64,000 bases of DNA from JAGTRB01 sp037439685 (GTDB lineage: Archaea > Thermoproteota > Bathyarchaeia > TCS64): NCBI GenBank assembly GCA_037439685.1, contig JBBIVO010000001.1, forward strand, positions 22,500 through 86,499. The letters are read 5' to 3'. How positions within the stretch are numbered: the first letter of the stretch is position 1; each line of letters opens with the position of its first letter. Position numbers and translations under genes: made by a program. Of the stretch, positions 48,799 through 58,149 are shown piece by piece. The notes under the pieces were generated by a model. It was not told the origin of the DNA and did not search any database. It worked only from the letters and a program-made list of their open reading frames with translations.

Positions 48799-50694
48799 AT
48801 GTTTGAGATATTGAACTTAAGAAGGCTTGTCTTCTTTTCCCTCATCCTCCTCTTAATAGGTAGCGTTTTGGGACTGGCCTTATTCAACCTAAGTAACATA
48901 TACCCTCCTCCCAAGCCTCCATTAACCCCCTCTTCCCTGAGGAGGTTCACCTCTGAGGATGAGCTGAGGGCCTTCCTGAATAGGAGTTCCCCTCCGTTTC
49001 AACCCTTCTATGGATCCCGGGGAGAGATGTCTAGGAGTGTGCCATCTTCAGGGTTTGCCTCCCTTGCGAAGATGGAGCCTGAGCCTCTCGATTATTCGGG
49101 CACAAACATTCAGGTTGAGGGGGTTGATGAGTCAGACCTGGTCAAGACGGATGGGAGATACATTTACATCGCCGCTGGAAACTCCCTGGTTATAGTCAAA
49201 GCCTATCCACCCGAGGCGGCGGGGATCCTCTCCAGGATAATCCTCAACCGCTCCGTGGTGGAGATCTTCCTGAGCGGTGATAAGCTAGCCATATTCCTCC
49301 GGGAGGTGGCGCCTCATCCCATCCTAACTTCTCGAAGGTGGATGCCTCCTAGGCTGTTTGGGGCATCAACCATCGTGAAGATCTTCGATGTCTCCGACAG
49401 GTCTCATCCCGTGGAGGGGAGGAGTATAGAGGTCGATGGATACTATGTGGACTCTAGGATGATGGGAGGTTACATCTACCTGATAACAAGCCAGCCGGCT
49501 CATCTGAAGGGCGGCGGGGCTGTTCTCCCCAAGATTAGGGTTGGAGAGCTGATCTTGGCCATCCCAGCCTCCTCCATATACTACGCCAACTACACCGACT
49601 ACTCATATGCTTATACGAACATCTTCTCGATATGTATGCTGGATCCTGGGGAGCCCATAAACCATGAGGCCTTCCTCGTGGGGGAGGCGAGCTGCATCTA
49701 TGTCTCCATAAGCCACATCTACATAGCAGTCCCGAGGTATGGGCAGTTAGGGAAGTTTAGGTTTGAGGAGACCTCCATATATAAGATTGGGTTAGAGGGA
49801 GGGAAGATCCTTCCCATGGCTGAGGAGGCTGTTCCGGGATGGGTTCTCAACCAGTTCTCCATGGACGAGTCGAACGGCTACTTCAGGATAGCGACGACCA
49901 TAGGCCGAGATTGGGGTGGAGCGGCATGGTCGGGGAACAACGTTTACATCCTCAACTCAAGCCTGCACGTCGTTGGGAGGCTTGAGGGGCTGGCGCCTGG
50001 AGAGCGGATCTACTCGGCTAGGTTCATGGGCTCAAGGTGCTACCTGGTGACCTTCAAGAAGGTTGACCCCCTCTTCGCCTTGGACCTGGGGGATCCGATG
50101 AAGCCGAGGGCTCTTGGAAGGCTGAAGATCCCGGGATACTCCAACTTCCTCCACCCATATGATGAGGGCCGTCTGATAGGCATCGGGAAGGAGACCGTTG
50201 AGGCTGAGGGGGGAGACTTCGCCTGGTATCAGGGGTTGAAGATATCCCTCTTCGACGTCGAGGATGTGGAGAACCCTGAGGAGTTGGCGAAATATCTTGT
50301 CGGGGATAGGGGGACTGAGTCCCCAGCCTTGAGGGATCATAAGGCGCTGCTATTCATCAGGTCTAGGGGGTTGCTCGTGATCCCGATATTAGAGGCCAAG
50401 ATAAACCCGGAGGCCTATCCCGGCGGGGCTCCCCCCAACGCCCAGGGCGAGTATGTATATCAGGGGGCCTACATCTTCAGGATATACCCAGAGGGGAGGA
50501 TAGAGCTGGTGGGGAGGATCACACATATGGACGGCCGTGAGGATCTGGATAAGGGCGGCTTCCCCCTCGGATCACCCCTCTGCATCGAGAGGGCGCTCTA
50601 CATAGAGGGCATCCTCTACACTATATCGAGGAGGATGATAAAGATGAACAGCCTAGAGACGCTGGAAGAGGTCAACAGGGTTATACTCTCATAG
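48799..50694 (+). CDS. Secreted/anchored beta-propeller-domain protein (PF09826-like)
   Basis: 631 residues. N-terminal membrane helix (VFFSLILLLIGSVLGLALF) then a Pro-rich linker and a large beta-propeller of the archaeal/bacterial 'secreted protein containing C-terminal beta-propeller' family: YSGTNIQVEGVDESDLVKTDGRYIYIA is the typical opening. Later blades repeat ISLFDVEDVENPEE-like strands. Function of the family is unknown; an extracellular or envelope role is inferred. Monocistronic. Confidence 0.8.
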   Translation: MFEILNLRRLVFFSLILLLIGSVLGLALFNLSNIYPPPKPPLTPSSLRRFTSEDELRAFLNRSSPPFQPFYGSRGEMSRSVPSSGFASLAKMEPEPLDYSGTNIQVEGVDESDLVKTDGRYIYIAAGNSLVIVKAYPPEAAGILSRIILNRSVVEIFLSGDKLAIFLREVAPHPILTSRRWMPPRLFGASTIVKIFDVSDRSHPVEGRSIEVDGYYVDSRMMGGYIYLITSQPAHLKGGGAVLPKIRVGELILAIPASSIYYANYTDYSYAYTNIFSICMLDPGEPINHEAFLVGEASCIYVSISHIYIAVPRYGQLGKFRFEETSIYKIGLEGGKILPMAEEAVPGWVLNQFSMDESNGYFRIATTIGRDWGGAAWSGNNVYILNSSLHVVGRLEGLAPGERIYSARFMGSRCYLVTFKKVDPLFALDLGDPMKPRALGRLKIPGYSNFLHPYDEGRLIGIGKETVEAEGGDFAWYQGLKISLFDVEDVENPEELAKYLVGDRGTESPALRDHKALLFIRSRGLLVIPILEAKINPEAYPGGAPPNAQGEYVYQGAYIFRIYPEGRIELVGRITHMDGREDLDKGGFPLGSPLCIERALYIEGILYTISRRMIKMNSLETLEEVNRVILS

Positions 50695-50752
50695 CGGTGG
50701 GGCTCCACTTCGAAGGAGGCTGCAATCTTTTTAGAGAGGCTCATCGCATAGG

Positions 50753-52066
50753 ATGTGGCGGGATATGCTGGACATAAGGCTTATCCGGGAGAACCCTGAC
50801 CTCGTGCGCCAGAACATCTCCAGGAGGAACGATCCAGAGAAGCTGAGGCTCCTCGAAGAGGTTATAGAGCTGGACAGGAGGTGGAGGGAGCTGACGACCA
50901 GGGTGAACGAGCTCAGGAGGAGGAGAAACGAGCTGAGCGAGGAGATCGGCCGCCTCCTCAAAGAGGGGAGGGACCCCTCAGAGTTGAGGAGGATGGCGGA
51001 GATGATACCTGAAATGGTCAGAGAGGCTGAGGCGGAGAGGGATGAGTGCTGGGCGAGGTTGAGGGGCGGCCTGATGAGGCTGCCCAACCTCCTCCACGAG
51101 TCTGTCCCATACGGCGTCGATGAGAGCCAGAACCTCGAGGTTAGGAGGTGGGGTGAGCCGCCGAGATTCGATTTCCAGCCGAGGAGCCATGTCGAGGTGG
51201 CCTCCGCCCTGGGCATCGTAGACTTCGAGAGGGCTGCGAAGGTCTCAGGGGCGGGCTTCTACTACCTCAAGAACGAGCTGGTCCTCCTCGACTACGCGAT
51301 AATCCGCTTCGCGATAGACCACCTCCTCGCAAAGGGCTACACCTTGATAGAGCCCCCCTTCATGCTCAGGAGGAGGCCATATGAGGGGGCCACAGACCTC
51401 TCCGACTTCGAGAGGGTGATGTACAAGGTTGAGGGGGAGGACCTATACCTCATAGCGACGAGCGAGCACTCCATAGCGGCTATGTTCATGGACGAGGTCC
51501 TCAACGCGGAGGACCTCCCGATAAAGCTGGTTGGGGTGAGCCCATGCTTCAGGAGGGAGGTTGGAGCCCATGGGAAGTACACGAAGGGCCTATTCAGGGT
51601 CCACCAATTCAACAAGGTCGAGCAGTTCATATTCTGCCTCCCGGAGCAGAGCTGGGAGCTCCACGAGGAGCTCCAGAGGAACAGCGAGGAGCTCTACCAG
51701 ATGCTCGGCCTCCACTACAGGGTGATGAACGTCTGCACGGGAGATATAGGCAGCATAGCGGCTAAGAGGTACGACATAGAGGTCTGGATGGCCGATGGAG
51801 TACACCGGGAGAGTGGAAGCAACAGCAACTGCACCGATTACCAGGCTAGGAGGCTTAATATAAGGTACAGGCTTAAGGAGGGGCAGCCACCAGCCGGCTA
51901 CGTCCACACCCTGAATAACACAGCCCTCGCCACCAGTAGGACGATGCTCGCCATCCTGGAGCAGTACCAGCAGAGAGACGGCTCCGTGCTAGTTCCAGAG
52001 CCATTGCGAAAATATATGAATGGGATGGAGCGGATAGAGGGGATCCTGAACCCCCTAAACCTTTGA
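50753..52066 (+). CDS. serS: Seryl-tRNA synthetase (class II)
   Basis: 437 residues, common (bacterial-type) SerRS fold. An N-terminal tRNA-binding coiled coil (about 30-110), motif 2 PCFRREVGAHGKYTKGLFRVHQFNKVE and motif 3 NNTALATSRTMLAILEQYQQ are intact. The loop HRESGSNSNCTDYQARRLNIRYR is close to the usual CSNCTDFQ block. A second in-frame ATG at 50765 (MLDIRLIREN) is the usual SerRS start and may be the real one. Confidence 0.95.
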   Translation: MWRDMLDIRLIRENPDLVRQNISRRNDPEKLRLLEEVIELDRRWRELTTRVNELRRRRNELSEEIGRLLKEGRDPSELRRMAEMIPEMVREAEAERDECWARLRGGLMRLPNLLHESVPYGVDESQNLEVRRWGEPPRFDFQPRSHVEVASALGIVDFERAAKVSGAGFYYLKNELVLLDYAIIRFAIDHLLAKGYTLIEPPFMLRRRPYEGATDLSDFERVMYKVEGEDLYLIATSEHSIAAMFMDEVLNAEDLPIKLVGVSPCFRREVGAHGKYTKGLFRVHQFNKVEQFIFCLPEQSWELHEELQRNSEELYQMLGLHYRVMNVCTGDIGSIAAKRYDIEVWMADGVHRESGSNSNCTDYQARRLNIRYRLKEGQPPAGYVHTLNNTALATSRTMLAILEQYQQRDGSVLVPEPLRKYMNGMERIEGILNPLNL

Positions 52067-52191
52067 GCGGCCCTCAACCATCTACAACAAAATATCATTC
52101 ATCTAAGGAAGAGAACATATCTATTTAACTGGCTTCCCTAAATCAGGGGTGTCTCTTTAAATAGGGATAGAGAGCCAATAACTGTCTAACC

Positions 52192-53388
52192 CTAGCTGTG
52201 AATCGAAGATCTTCGGTCCCCATCAACAAGGGTGGCCAACAAGAATATGTCTACAGCCGCTCCTGTAAGGTTGATTAGGATCGGGATGTCGAAGCCGAAG
52301 GCGTCGTATAGGAGACCCCCTATGAAGGGTGCTGGAAAGGCTATGAGGCCCCTCAAGGCCATATATCCCCCGATGCTAAGCCCCAAGCCTCCCGCCTCCG
52401 CCCTCCCAGCTATCCACGCCTGCTCTGCTGGAACCAATAGGGCTGCTGAAAGCCCCCAGAGGAGGTGGACCAACAGCAGAGCCTCCGGCCTCTTGGAGAC
52501 GAGGATCCCGAGGAGGAGGTGGCAGCTTATGAGCTGGGATAGTATCAGGAGCCTCCTGTATCCCACCCGGTCCACCAACCTCCCTATGGGGATAGCCGAG
52601 GCCGCCCATGAGGCGGTCATCACAGATGCCATCAGGCCCAGCATCGATGGAGAATACCCATAACTCTTGGACAGCATCCCGAAGAGGATCCTCGACCCCA
52701 ATCCAAAGGAGAAGGCGTCGACGGCCATCGCCACATAGAACCCCCTGAGGTGTGGGGGAGGGAGAACCCTAATGCCTCTAGGCCTCCTTAGGACTCCTCC
52801 TGGCCGCTGCCTCTCTCGAAGATGCCTGGCGATGACAAAGAGGGAGATGAGGCCTACGAGGATCGAGGTGAGGAAGGCCATCCTATAACCATATTTTGAG
52901 GCTATGAGCCCGGCCCCTAAGGGGGCGAAGAGGCCCACGGCCATATATGAGGCGGTCACATCGCTGTAGGTTCTACCCAGCCCCCCACTTCCGGAGGACT
53001 CCGCGACCATGCTGCTCCAGTCAGGCTCAGCCGCTGCAGCCACTCCTATAAGGATGAAGCCCACGACGAGAAGCTCCCAAGAGCCTGCGAGGAAGAAACA
53101 TGAAAGGGCTAGTAACAGGCTCAGCTCCCTGAGGATTAGGAAAATCTTCCTGCCGTGGGAGTCGGAGGCCCAGCCCAGGAAGGGCTGGGCTGAGATGGAG
53201 ATCAGGTCTCTGAGGCTCTCTAGGCTCCCTAGGACCCTCATGGGGATGCCGAGGCTGAGGGCGAAGGGCTGCCATAGTATGCCCATGTGGATCTGAATGC
53301 CCCTCAATGCCGCTAGAAGGAGGAGCAGAGGCCTCCTAGCCGGAACCGATCCCCCCTCATCCCCGCTCCTCGATTCGTAGGCGCCCAT
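52192..53388 (-). CDS. Major facilitator superfamily permease
   Basis: 398 residues with twelve predicted helices. The DSHGRKIFLILRE and DRVGYRRLLILSQ loops are the MFS inter-helix signatures of each half. Drug or sugar efflux are typical roles; substrate not deducible. Convergent with serS and divergent from the M32 gene. Confidence 0.8.
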   Translation of the reverse strand: MGAYESRSGDEGGSVPARRPLLLLLAALRGIQIHMGILWQPFALSLGIPMRVLGSLESLRDLISISAQPFLGWASDSHGRKIFLILRELSLLLALSCFFLAGSWELLVVGFILIGVAAAAEPDWSSMVAESSGSGGLGRTYSDVTASYMAVGLFAPLGAGLIASKYGYRMAFLTSILVGLISLFVIARHLRERQRPGGVLRRPRGIRVLPPPHLRGFYVAMAVDAFSFGLGSRILFGMLSKSYGYSPSMLGLMASVMTASWAASAIPIGRLVDRVGYRRLLILSQLISCHLLLGILVSKRPEALLLVHLLWGLSAALLVPAEQAWIAGRAEAGGLGLSIGGYMALRGLIAFPAPFIGGLLYDAFGFDIPILINLTGAAVDIFLLATLVDGDRRSSIHS

Positions 53389-53411
53389 GAGAGCCTAGGG
53401 GTAAGATAAAC

Positions 53412-53422
53412 CCCCCATTTTA
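53412..53422 (+). promoter_or_regulatory. TATA-like promoter of the M32 carboxypeptidase gene
   Basis: CCCATTTTATATAT lies about 25-30 bases before the ATG at 53448, which predicts a nearly leaderless transcript and decides that start. Confidence 0.45.
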
Positions 53423-53447
53423 TATATTGTGGTCTAGCCTTCAACAT

Positions 53448-55043
53448 ATGCCTCGAGAAGATTTAAGGCCTGAGGCTACCGGAACATTTGGGGAGCATGA
53501 GGTGTCGATGAATACCTTGAAGTCAGCCCTTGAGAGGCTGATGGAGAGGGCTAGGGAGCTTATCATCCTCGACTCGGCGGCCTCGATCCTCCACTGGGAT
53601 ATGGAGACCATGATGCCCCCAGCCGCGGTGTCCTTGAGGGGTGAGCAGCTATCCCTGATGGAGAGGATGATGCATAGGATGCTCACGGATCCTCAGGTGG
53701 GAGGCCTCCTCAAGGAGATATTGGGCCACCCCTCATATGGCTCCCTCGACGAGGCTCAGAGGAGGAATGTGCACCTTATAAGGAAGGCGTATGAGGAGGC
53801 TGTGAGGCTTCCGGAGGAGCTGGTGGCTGAGACCGCCAGGCAGAGGGCGATCACCATCGACGTATGGAAGAAGGCTAAGGCCTCAAAGGACTATCGGCCA
53901 TTCAGCCCCCACCTCGAGAGGCTCTTCGAGTTGAGGAGGAGGGCTGCAGAGCTCCTAGTGGAGGTGAAGGGCGTTAAAGACCCTTACGACGCCCTCATCG
54001 ACGACTTTGAGCCTGGGATGGCATCCGACACCATAGCTCGAATCTTCAGCGATCTGAGGCCGAGGCTGATCAGGATAATGGACAAGTGTCTCTCCTCAGG
54101 CCAGCCGGAGACATCCTTCCTAGGCCGGAGGGTTCCAATAGAGGCTCAGAGGAGGGTCTCGGAGGCCCTGGCCTCCTTCATAGGATACGAGATCGGCTCG
54201 AGGGAGGCCTGGGGCAGGATAGACGAGACGGAGCACCCCTTCACGACCGGATACTATGACGACATCAGGATAACCACCCACTACTACGAGGATCAGCTCT
54301 CCAGCAGCATATTCTCAGTTCTCCATGAGGGAGGGCACGCCCTCTACGAGCGGGGCCTCCCCAGGGAGTGGATGTATCAGCCAGTTGGTTCTCCATGCTC
54401 ATATGGGATCCATGAGTCCCAGTCCAGATTCGTCGAGAACATCATTGGGAGGAGCATGGACTTCTGGAGCCACTTCCTCCTGAGGCTGAAGGAGCTGACT
54501 GGAGGTATACTTCAGGATGTGGAGCTTGAATCCTTCGTGAGGGCGGTGAACAAGGTTGAGCCGTCCAAGATAAGGGTCAGGGCAGACGAGGTGACCTACG
54601 GCCTCCACATAATAATCCGATTCGAGCTTGAGAGGAGCCTCTTCAACGATGAGGTGGAGGTGCCCGAGCTCCCATCCGCCTGGAATGAGAAGTATGAGAG
54701 GTACCTGGGGGTGGAGGTGGAGGACGACTCGGAGGGGGTTATGCAGGACACCCACTGGGCGGGGGGCTCATTCGGATACTTCCCAAGCTACTGCCTGGGC
54801 AACATATACAGCGGCCAGATCCTTAAGGCGATGGAGGAGGACCTCCCAGAATGGAGGGGCCTGATATCCTCCGGAAGCTTCAAGGAGGTGAGGGACTGGC
54901 TTGCCACCCACGTCCACAGGCACGGGAAACTCTATGACCCAGCCGCCCTCATAAAGCTCATATCGGGGTCAGAGCTCACCGTGGAGCCCTTCATAGAATA
55001 CCTAGAGAAGAAGTACTCCAGCCTATACGGGTTTGGGGCATGA
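53448..55043 (+). CDS. M32-family (Taq-type) metallocarboxypeptidase
   Basis: About 531 residues from the ATG at 53448. The active site HEGGHALYE (HExxH form, about residues 292-296) with a downstream Glu is typical of Taq/Pfu carboxypeptidases that act on many C-terminal residues. WDMETMMPPAAVSLRGEQLS near the start is a family block. Another ATG at 53508 matches the usual N-terminus of shorter relatives. It overlaps TYW1 by ATGA. Confidence 0.9.
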   Translation: MPREDLRPEATGTFGEHEVSMNTLKSALERLMERARELIILDSAASILHWDMETMMPPAAVSLRGEQLSLMERMMHRMLTDPQVGGLLKEILGHPSYGSLDEAQRRNVHLIRKAYEEAVRLPEELVAETARQRAITIDVWKKAKASKDYRPFSPHLERLFELRRRAAELLVEVKGVKDPYDALIDDFEPGMASDTIARIFSDLRPRLIRIMDKCLSSGQPETSFLGRRVPIEAQRRVSEALASFIGYEIGSREAWGRIDETEHPFTTGYYDDIRITTHYYEDQLSSSIFSVLHEGGHALYERGLPREWMYQPVGSPCSYGIHESQSRFVENIIGRSMDFWSHFLLRLKELTGGILQDVELESFVRAVNKVEPSKIRVRADEVTYGLHIIIRFELERSLFNDEVEVPELPSAWNEKYERYLGVEVEDDSEGVMQDTHWAGGSFGYFPSYCLGNIYSGQILKAMEEDLPEWRGLISSGSFKEVRDWLATHVHRHGKLYDPAALIKLISGSELTVEPFIEYLEKKYSSLYGFGA

Positions 55044-56014
55044 TCCTGATGGGCATCCCCGAGGAGCTGATAAGGGTTTACAGGAGGCAGGGTTACCAGA
55101 TCGTGGGAGCACACAGCGCCGTCAAGACCTGCCACTGGACGAGGAGGAGCCTCAACACGGAGGGAGAGGAGCACTGCTACAAGCAGAGGTTCTACGGCAT
55201 CCCATGCCACAGGTGCCTCCAGATGACCCCAAGCCTCGGCAGGTGCCTCCAGAGCTGCATCTTCTGCTGGAGGGCCCAGCCTGGAGACCTAGGGGTCGAG
55301 TGGGATCAGACCATCCTCCCATCGGAGGAGGCGGAGGAGCCGGAGGCCATAGTGGAGGGGTGCCTAGAGGCCCATAGGAGGGCCCTAAGGGGCTTCGGCG
55401 GAAACCCCAGGGTTTCTAGGGACCTCCTCGAGGAGGCGCTGAACCCCACTCACGCGGCCATAAGCCTGGAGGGAGAGCCAACCCTATACCCATACCTGGG
55501 AGAGCTCGTCGAGGCCTTCTTCAGCCATGGCTTCAGATCCGTCTTCATAGTGACCAACGGCCTCAGGCCCGAAGCCCTCTCAGCCCTCGGCCGCGAGCCA
55601 AGCCAGCTCTACGTGAGCGTCTGCGCCCCAGATGAGGACACGTACAGGCGAACATGTAGGCCCCTCATTCCAGGCGGCTGGGGGAGGCTGATGGAGACCC
55701 TCGAGCTCCTCAACAGCTTCAAGTGCCCAACCGTCCTAAGGCACACCCTAATCCCAGGGTTTAACATGCACAGCCCCAACGGCTATGCGAGGCTCGCCGA
55801 GAGGGCTGGGGCCACATACCTAGAGCCGAAGGCAGCCAAGTCGGTGGGCTTCGCCAGAAGCCGATTCGGCTACGGAGAGATGGCATGGCACAGGGATATC
55901 AGAAGGTTCGCGGAGGAGCTTGCAAGGGAGTCCGGATACAACATCATAGACGAGCAGCCCCAGAGCTCCATAGTCCTCCTAAGCAGGCTGAACAAACCCA
56001 TAAAACTCTATTAA
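55040..56014 (+). CDS. taw1: 4-demethylwyosine synthase, radical SAM (TYW1/Taw1)
   Basis: 324 residues. Radical SAM Fe-S motif CxxxCxxC in GRCLQSCIFCWR (about Cys68, 72, 75), and further Cys upstream (CHWTRRS, CYKQRFYGIPCHRC) for a second cluster. TYW1 builds the tricyclic wyosine base at G37 of tRNA-Phe, an archaeal/eukaryal trait. The GEPTLYPYLGELV segment is typical. It is translationally coupled to the M32 gene. Confidence 0.9.
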   Translation: MILMGIPEELIRVYRRQGYQIVGAHSAVKTCHWTRRSLNTEGEEHCYKQRFYGIPCHRCLQMTPSLGRCLQSCIFCWRAQPGDLGVEWDQTILPSEEAEEPEAIVEGCLEAHRRALRGFGGNPRVSRDLLEEALNPTHAAISLEGEPTLYPYLGELVEAFFSHGFRSVFIVTNGLRPEALSALGREPSQLYVSVCAPDEDTYRRTCRPLIPGGWGRLMETLELLNSFKCPTVLRHTLIPGFNMHSPNGYARLAERAGATYLEPKAAKSVGFARSRFGYGEMAWHRDIRRFAEELARESGYNIIDEQPQSSIVLLSRLNKPIKLY

Positions 56015-56127
56015 CACTAAAAATGCTTATAGCTAAAAACTCTCCCATAATGTTCTATAACACGAAAAGTTTTCTCAATCTATCTAGTCTCTTATCTAGA
56101 ATAAAAATAAAGGAGAGAGTGAAAATT

Positions 56128-56493
56128 TTAGCTTGGAAGATGCACCTCTTTAAATCGCTCTATGGCCTTTAGAGAAACTACCCTTTGCTTGTAGTGGCTT
56201 ACCGTGAGGATCGCACCCCATGTAGCGATGGTAGCTGCGGAGATAGCCGTGCCCGCCGTGGCCATCTCATGGAGCATCGCCGGTATATCTACTGGGTTTG
56301 CCATGGCGGTCAAGAATGGGGGCCATGGAACCACCTCCCCATGCCATAAATGCTCAAGGGCGAGTAAGATCACACCACCCCAAAGGAGCGTGTTTAGGAC
56401 CCAAAGCCTCAGCCTCTCAGCTAACCTCATCGCCCCCCTCTGTACGATTGATGTTATGATGGCCAGGGCCATGGGGATGAGGAAGCAAGCCAT
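56128..56493 (-). CDS. Small membrane protein at nikR locus
   Basis: 121 residues with three or four helices (about 1-18, 33-45, 60-80, 85-105); LEHLWHGEVVPWPPFL is a distinctive conserved-looking segment with His that could bind metal. No family name is recognised. It is divergent from another small membrane protein across the palindrome at 56512 and close to nikR, which suggests a nickel-related role (inference). Confidence 0.6.
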   Translation of the reverse strand: MACFLIPMALAIITSIVQRGAMRLAERLRLWVLNTLLWGGVILLALEHLWHGEVVPWPPFLTAMANPVDIPAMLHEMATAGTAISAATIATWGAILTVSHYKQRVVSLKAIERFKEVHLPS

Positions 56494-56511
56494 ACCCTCC
56501 CCTCCATAACA

Positions 56512-56527
56512 CTAAATTTAAATTTAG
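56512..56527. promoter_or_regulatory. Perfect 16-bp palindrome between divergent membrane-protein genes
   Basis: CTAAATTTAAATTTAG is exactly palindromic and lies between the starts of the genes at 56493 and 56563, within reach of both promoters. The nearby NikR, a ribbon-helix-helix repressor that binds palindromes, is the obvious candidate ligand (inference). Confidence 0.5.
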
Positions 56528-56562
56528 TAATACTAATAGATAATCCTATCGGAGGAGATATC

Positions 56563-56859
56563 ATGTGGCTGCTCATCCTCGCATCCGCTGCGGCGGTCGC
56601 CACACCCATATGGTATTCAGAGGCCGATGATGACAGGTATATGCTTAAGTACCTCTGCCTCATACTTTGGGGAGCGACGGTGATGGTCTTCTTCGACCAT
56701 CTAATTGGCTTCTTAAATGAGGGAGGATGCTTCCTCGAATTGACGGTTGAGGCGACGGTTTTAGGCTTTGTGATGCTTATAGCCGCCCTTATCCTCTGGG
56801 AGGCCATCCTACTGCTTAGAGATCCAAGGGGCATACTCCATAGGAAGAGGGGAGGATAG
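56563..56859 (+). CDS. Small membrane protein, divergent partner at nikR locus
   Basis: 98 residues with three helices (about 1-18, 28-48, 62-86). FDHLIGFLNEGGCFLELTVEATVLG is a distinctive segment with His, Glu and Cys. Not recognised as a named family. It lies between the palindrome at 56512 and nikR. Confidence 0.6.
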   Translation: MWLLILASAAAVATPIWYSEADDDRYMLKYLCLILWGATVMVFFDHLIGFLNEGGCFLELTVEATVLGFVMLIAALILWEAILLLRDPRGILHRKRGG

Positions 56860-56885
56860 AAGCCTCACCCCATCCTCCCTTTTAT

Positions 56886-57293
56886 TCACGCCAGCTCATG
56901 GACCGTCACGAGTTTGACCTGCCTGACTCCCCTAACCCCACTCAGCTCCTGGCTCAAGCTCTTTATAAGCTCTGTTTTCCCCCTTATCGCGAGGATCTCT
57001 AGGCAGGTCTGCTCATTTAGATGTACATGCATCGTTGAGTTTATTATATCTCTATGATGGTGTTGAATATCTGTCAATGTGTCTTCGAGCCCCCTGACCG
57101 TGTGGTCAAATAGGAGGATGATCGCTCCAACCCCCACACCCTCAACCCGGCCAAACTCGAAATCCGCTATGAAGCCTCTCATGGCGGCCTGTATGGCCTT
57201 GGACCTATCCCTAAAGCCCATCTCACGCGCCACTCTATCAAACCTTTCCAGAAGCTCTGGAGGAATGGAAACCCCTATACGGTGAACGGGCAA
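56886..57293 (-). CDS. nikR: Nickel-responsive transcriptional regulator NikR
   Basis: 135 residues. An N-terminal ribbon-helix-helix (RIGVSIPPELLERFDRVAREMGF) is followed by an ACT-type nickel-binding domain. Ligand spacing equals that of the E. coli protein: His78, His89, His91, Cys97. NikR represses nickel-uptake genes when nickel is bound. No nikABCDE genes are visible here; the two adjacent small membrane proteins are candidate targets. Confidence 0.92.
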   Translation of the reverse strand: MPVHRIGVSIPPELLERFDRVAREMGFRDRSKAIQAAMRGFIADFEFGRVEGVGVGAIILLFDHTVRGLEDTLTDIQHHHRDIINSTMHVHLNEQTCLEILAIRGKTELIKSLSQELSGVRGVRQVKLVTVHELA

Positions 57294-57668
57294 GTCCTAC
57301 CCTCCAACGTTAAGCTTGCCTCCCAATTTAAAAATACATTCTCATAACATACTTGGCCTCTCGAGCCCCTCGATAGGAGGTTCATCTTTCTCCCCATTTC
57401 TATCTCTCATATGTCCTGAAGCTCCTGGCCTAAGCCCCCCGCCTCGTATGATAACTCCCCTTATCGTTCCCAACATCGAAGGCTTGATGGCCAACGAAGG
57501 AGATCTCAAGAAGGGTGAACCTTTCCCCTCTTCGATGAGGGCGATCTGAGGGCTGGCTGAGTTCAAATCGAGGAAGGTGGAGGTGGGTTGATTGGCCCCA
57601 AGCTTTGGGCAGGGGCTCCGGAAGCATAAAGGGTTTAAATTCGAGCTCGTATAGCATCTACGAATTTG
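57294..57668. other. Spacer upstream of nikR and tRNA-Gly
   Basis: No intact gene. It holds the nikR promoter side and, near the tRNA, a TATA-like GGGTTTAAATTC (57629-57640) about 30 bases before the tRNA start. Confidence 0.4.
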
Positions 57669-57742
57669 GCGGCCGTGGTCCAGCCTGGTCAAGATCTTGG
57701 CCTTCCAAGCCAATGACCCGGGTTCGAATCCCGGCGGCCGCA
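57669..57742 (+). tRNA. tRNA-Gly (anticodon TCC)
   Basis: Acceptor stem GCGGCCG pairs with CGGCCGC; anticodon stem TTGGC/GCCAA with loop CTTCCAA (anticodon TCC reads GGA); T arm CCGGG-TTCGAAT-CCCGG; discriminator A at 57742 followed by an encoded CCA (57743-57745). A TATA-like box lies about 30 bases upstream. No intron. Confidence 0.93.
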
Positions 57743-57893
57743 CCAGCATCTGGATGAGGCATGGGGCATCATTTACGTTCCTGAGGAGCTTGATGCTCTT
57801 CACTTCAAACCCGTACTCTAGGCCGGCCTCTATCAGCTCAGCTGCCTGCTCAACCATTTTGGCGGCTCTGCGGAGATGATCCCCTCCCCTCCA
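57743..57893 (-). pseudogene. Short coding fragment abutting the tRNA-Gly 3' end
   Basis: Minus-strand frame from about 57893 to the tRNA: PHYWRGGDHLRRAAK then MVEQAAELIEAGLEYGFEV, KSIKLLRNVNDAPCLIQM. After that it enters the tRNA. The sequence looks like real protein (helical, charged) but is cut at the tRNA 3' end, the usual site of tRNA-targeting integrases. The family was not recognised. Probably a gene truncated by an old integration or rearrangement. Confidence 0.35.
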
Positions 57894-58149
57894 ATAGTGG
57901 GGTCATTTGTATAGCAGCGTGTTTTGTTTCTGTGTCTAGCAATTCAATCTCTATAAGGTATCCATTTTCCTGTAATTCCTCATCTCTTCAAATGCGAAGT
58001 GTGTGAAGGCTAAATTTAGCAATTGCCAGGAAGAGATAGTGAGAGTTTGCAGCCCTCTACAATGGGGAAAGGCTACAATTCTCAAAGGCTATAAGTCGGT
58101 CGCAACCCTCTTTTATAGACCCTCATGCCCTCTCAACCATAAAACGAAT
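57894..58149. other. Spacer between the tRNA-side fragment and the DUF362 gene
   Basis: AT-rich, no open frame of note and no recognised motif. Confidence 0.3.

Noticed and set aside
57342..57857. 171-residue minus-strand frame across the tRNA-Gly
   Set aside because: It reads through the antisense of the tRNA; only the first ~38 residues look like protein, so it is treated as a fragment.
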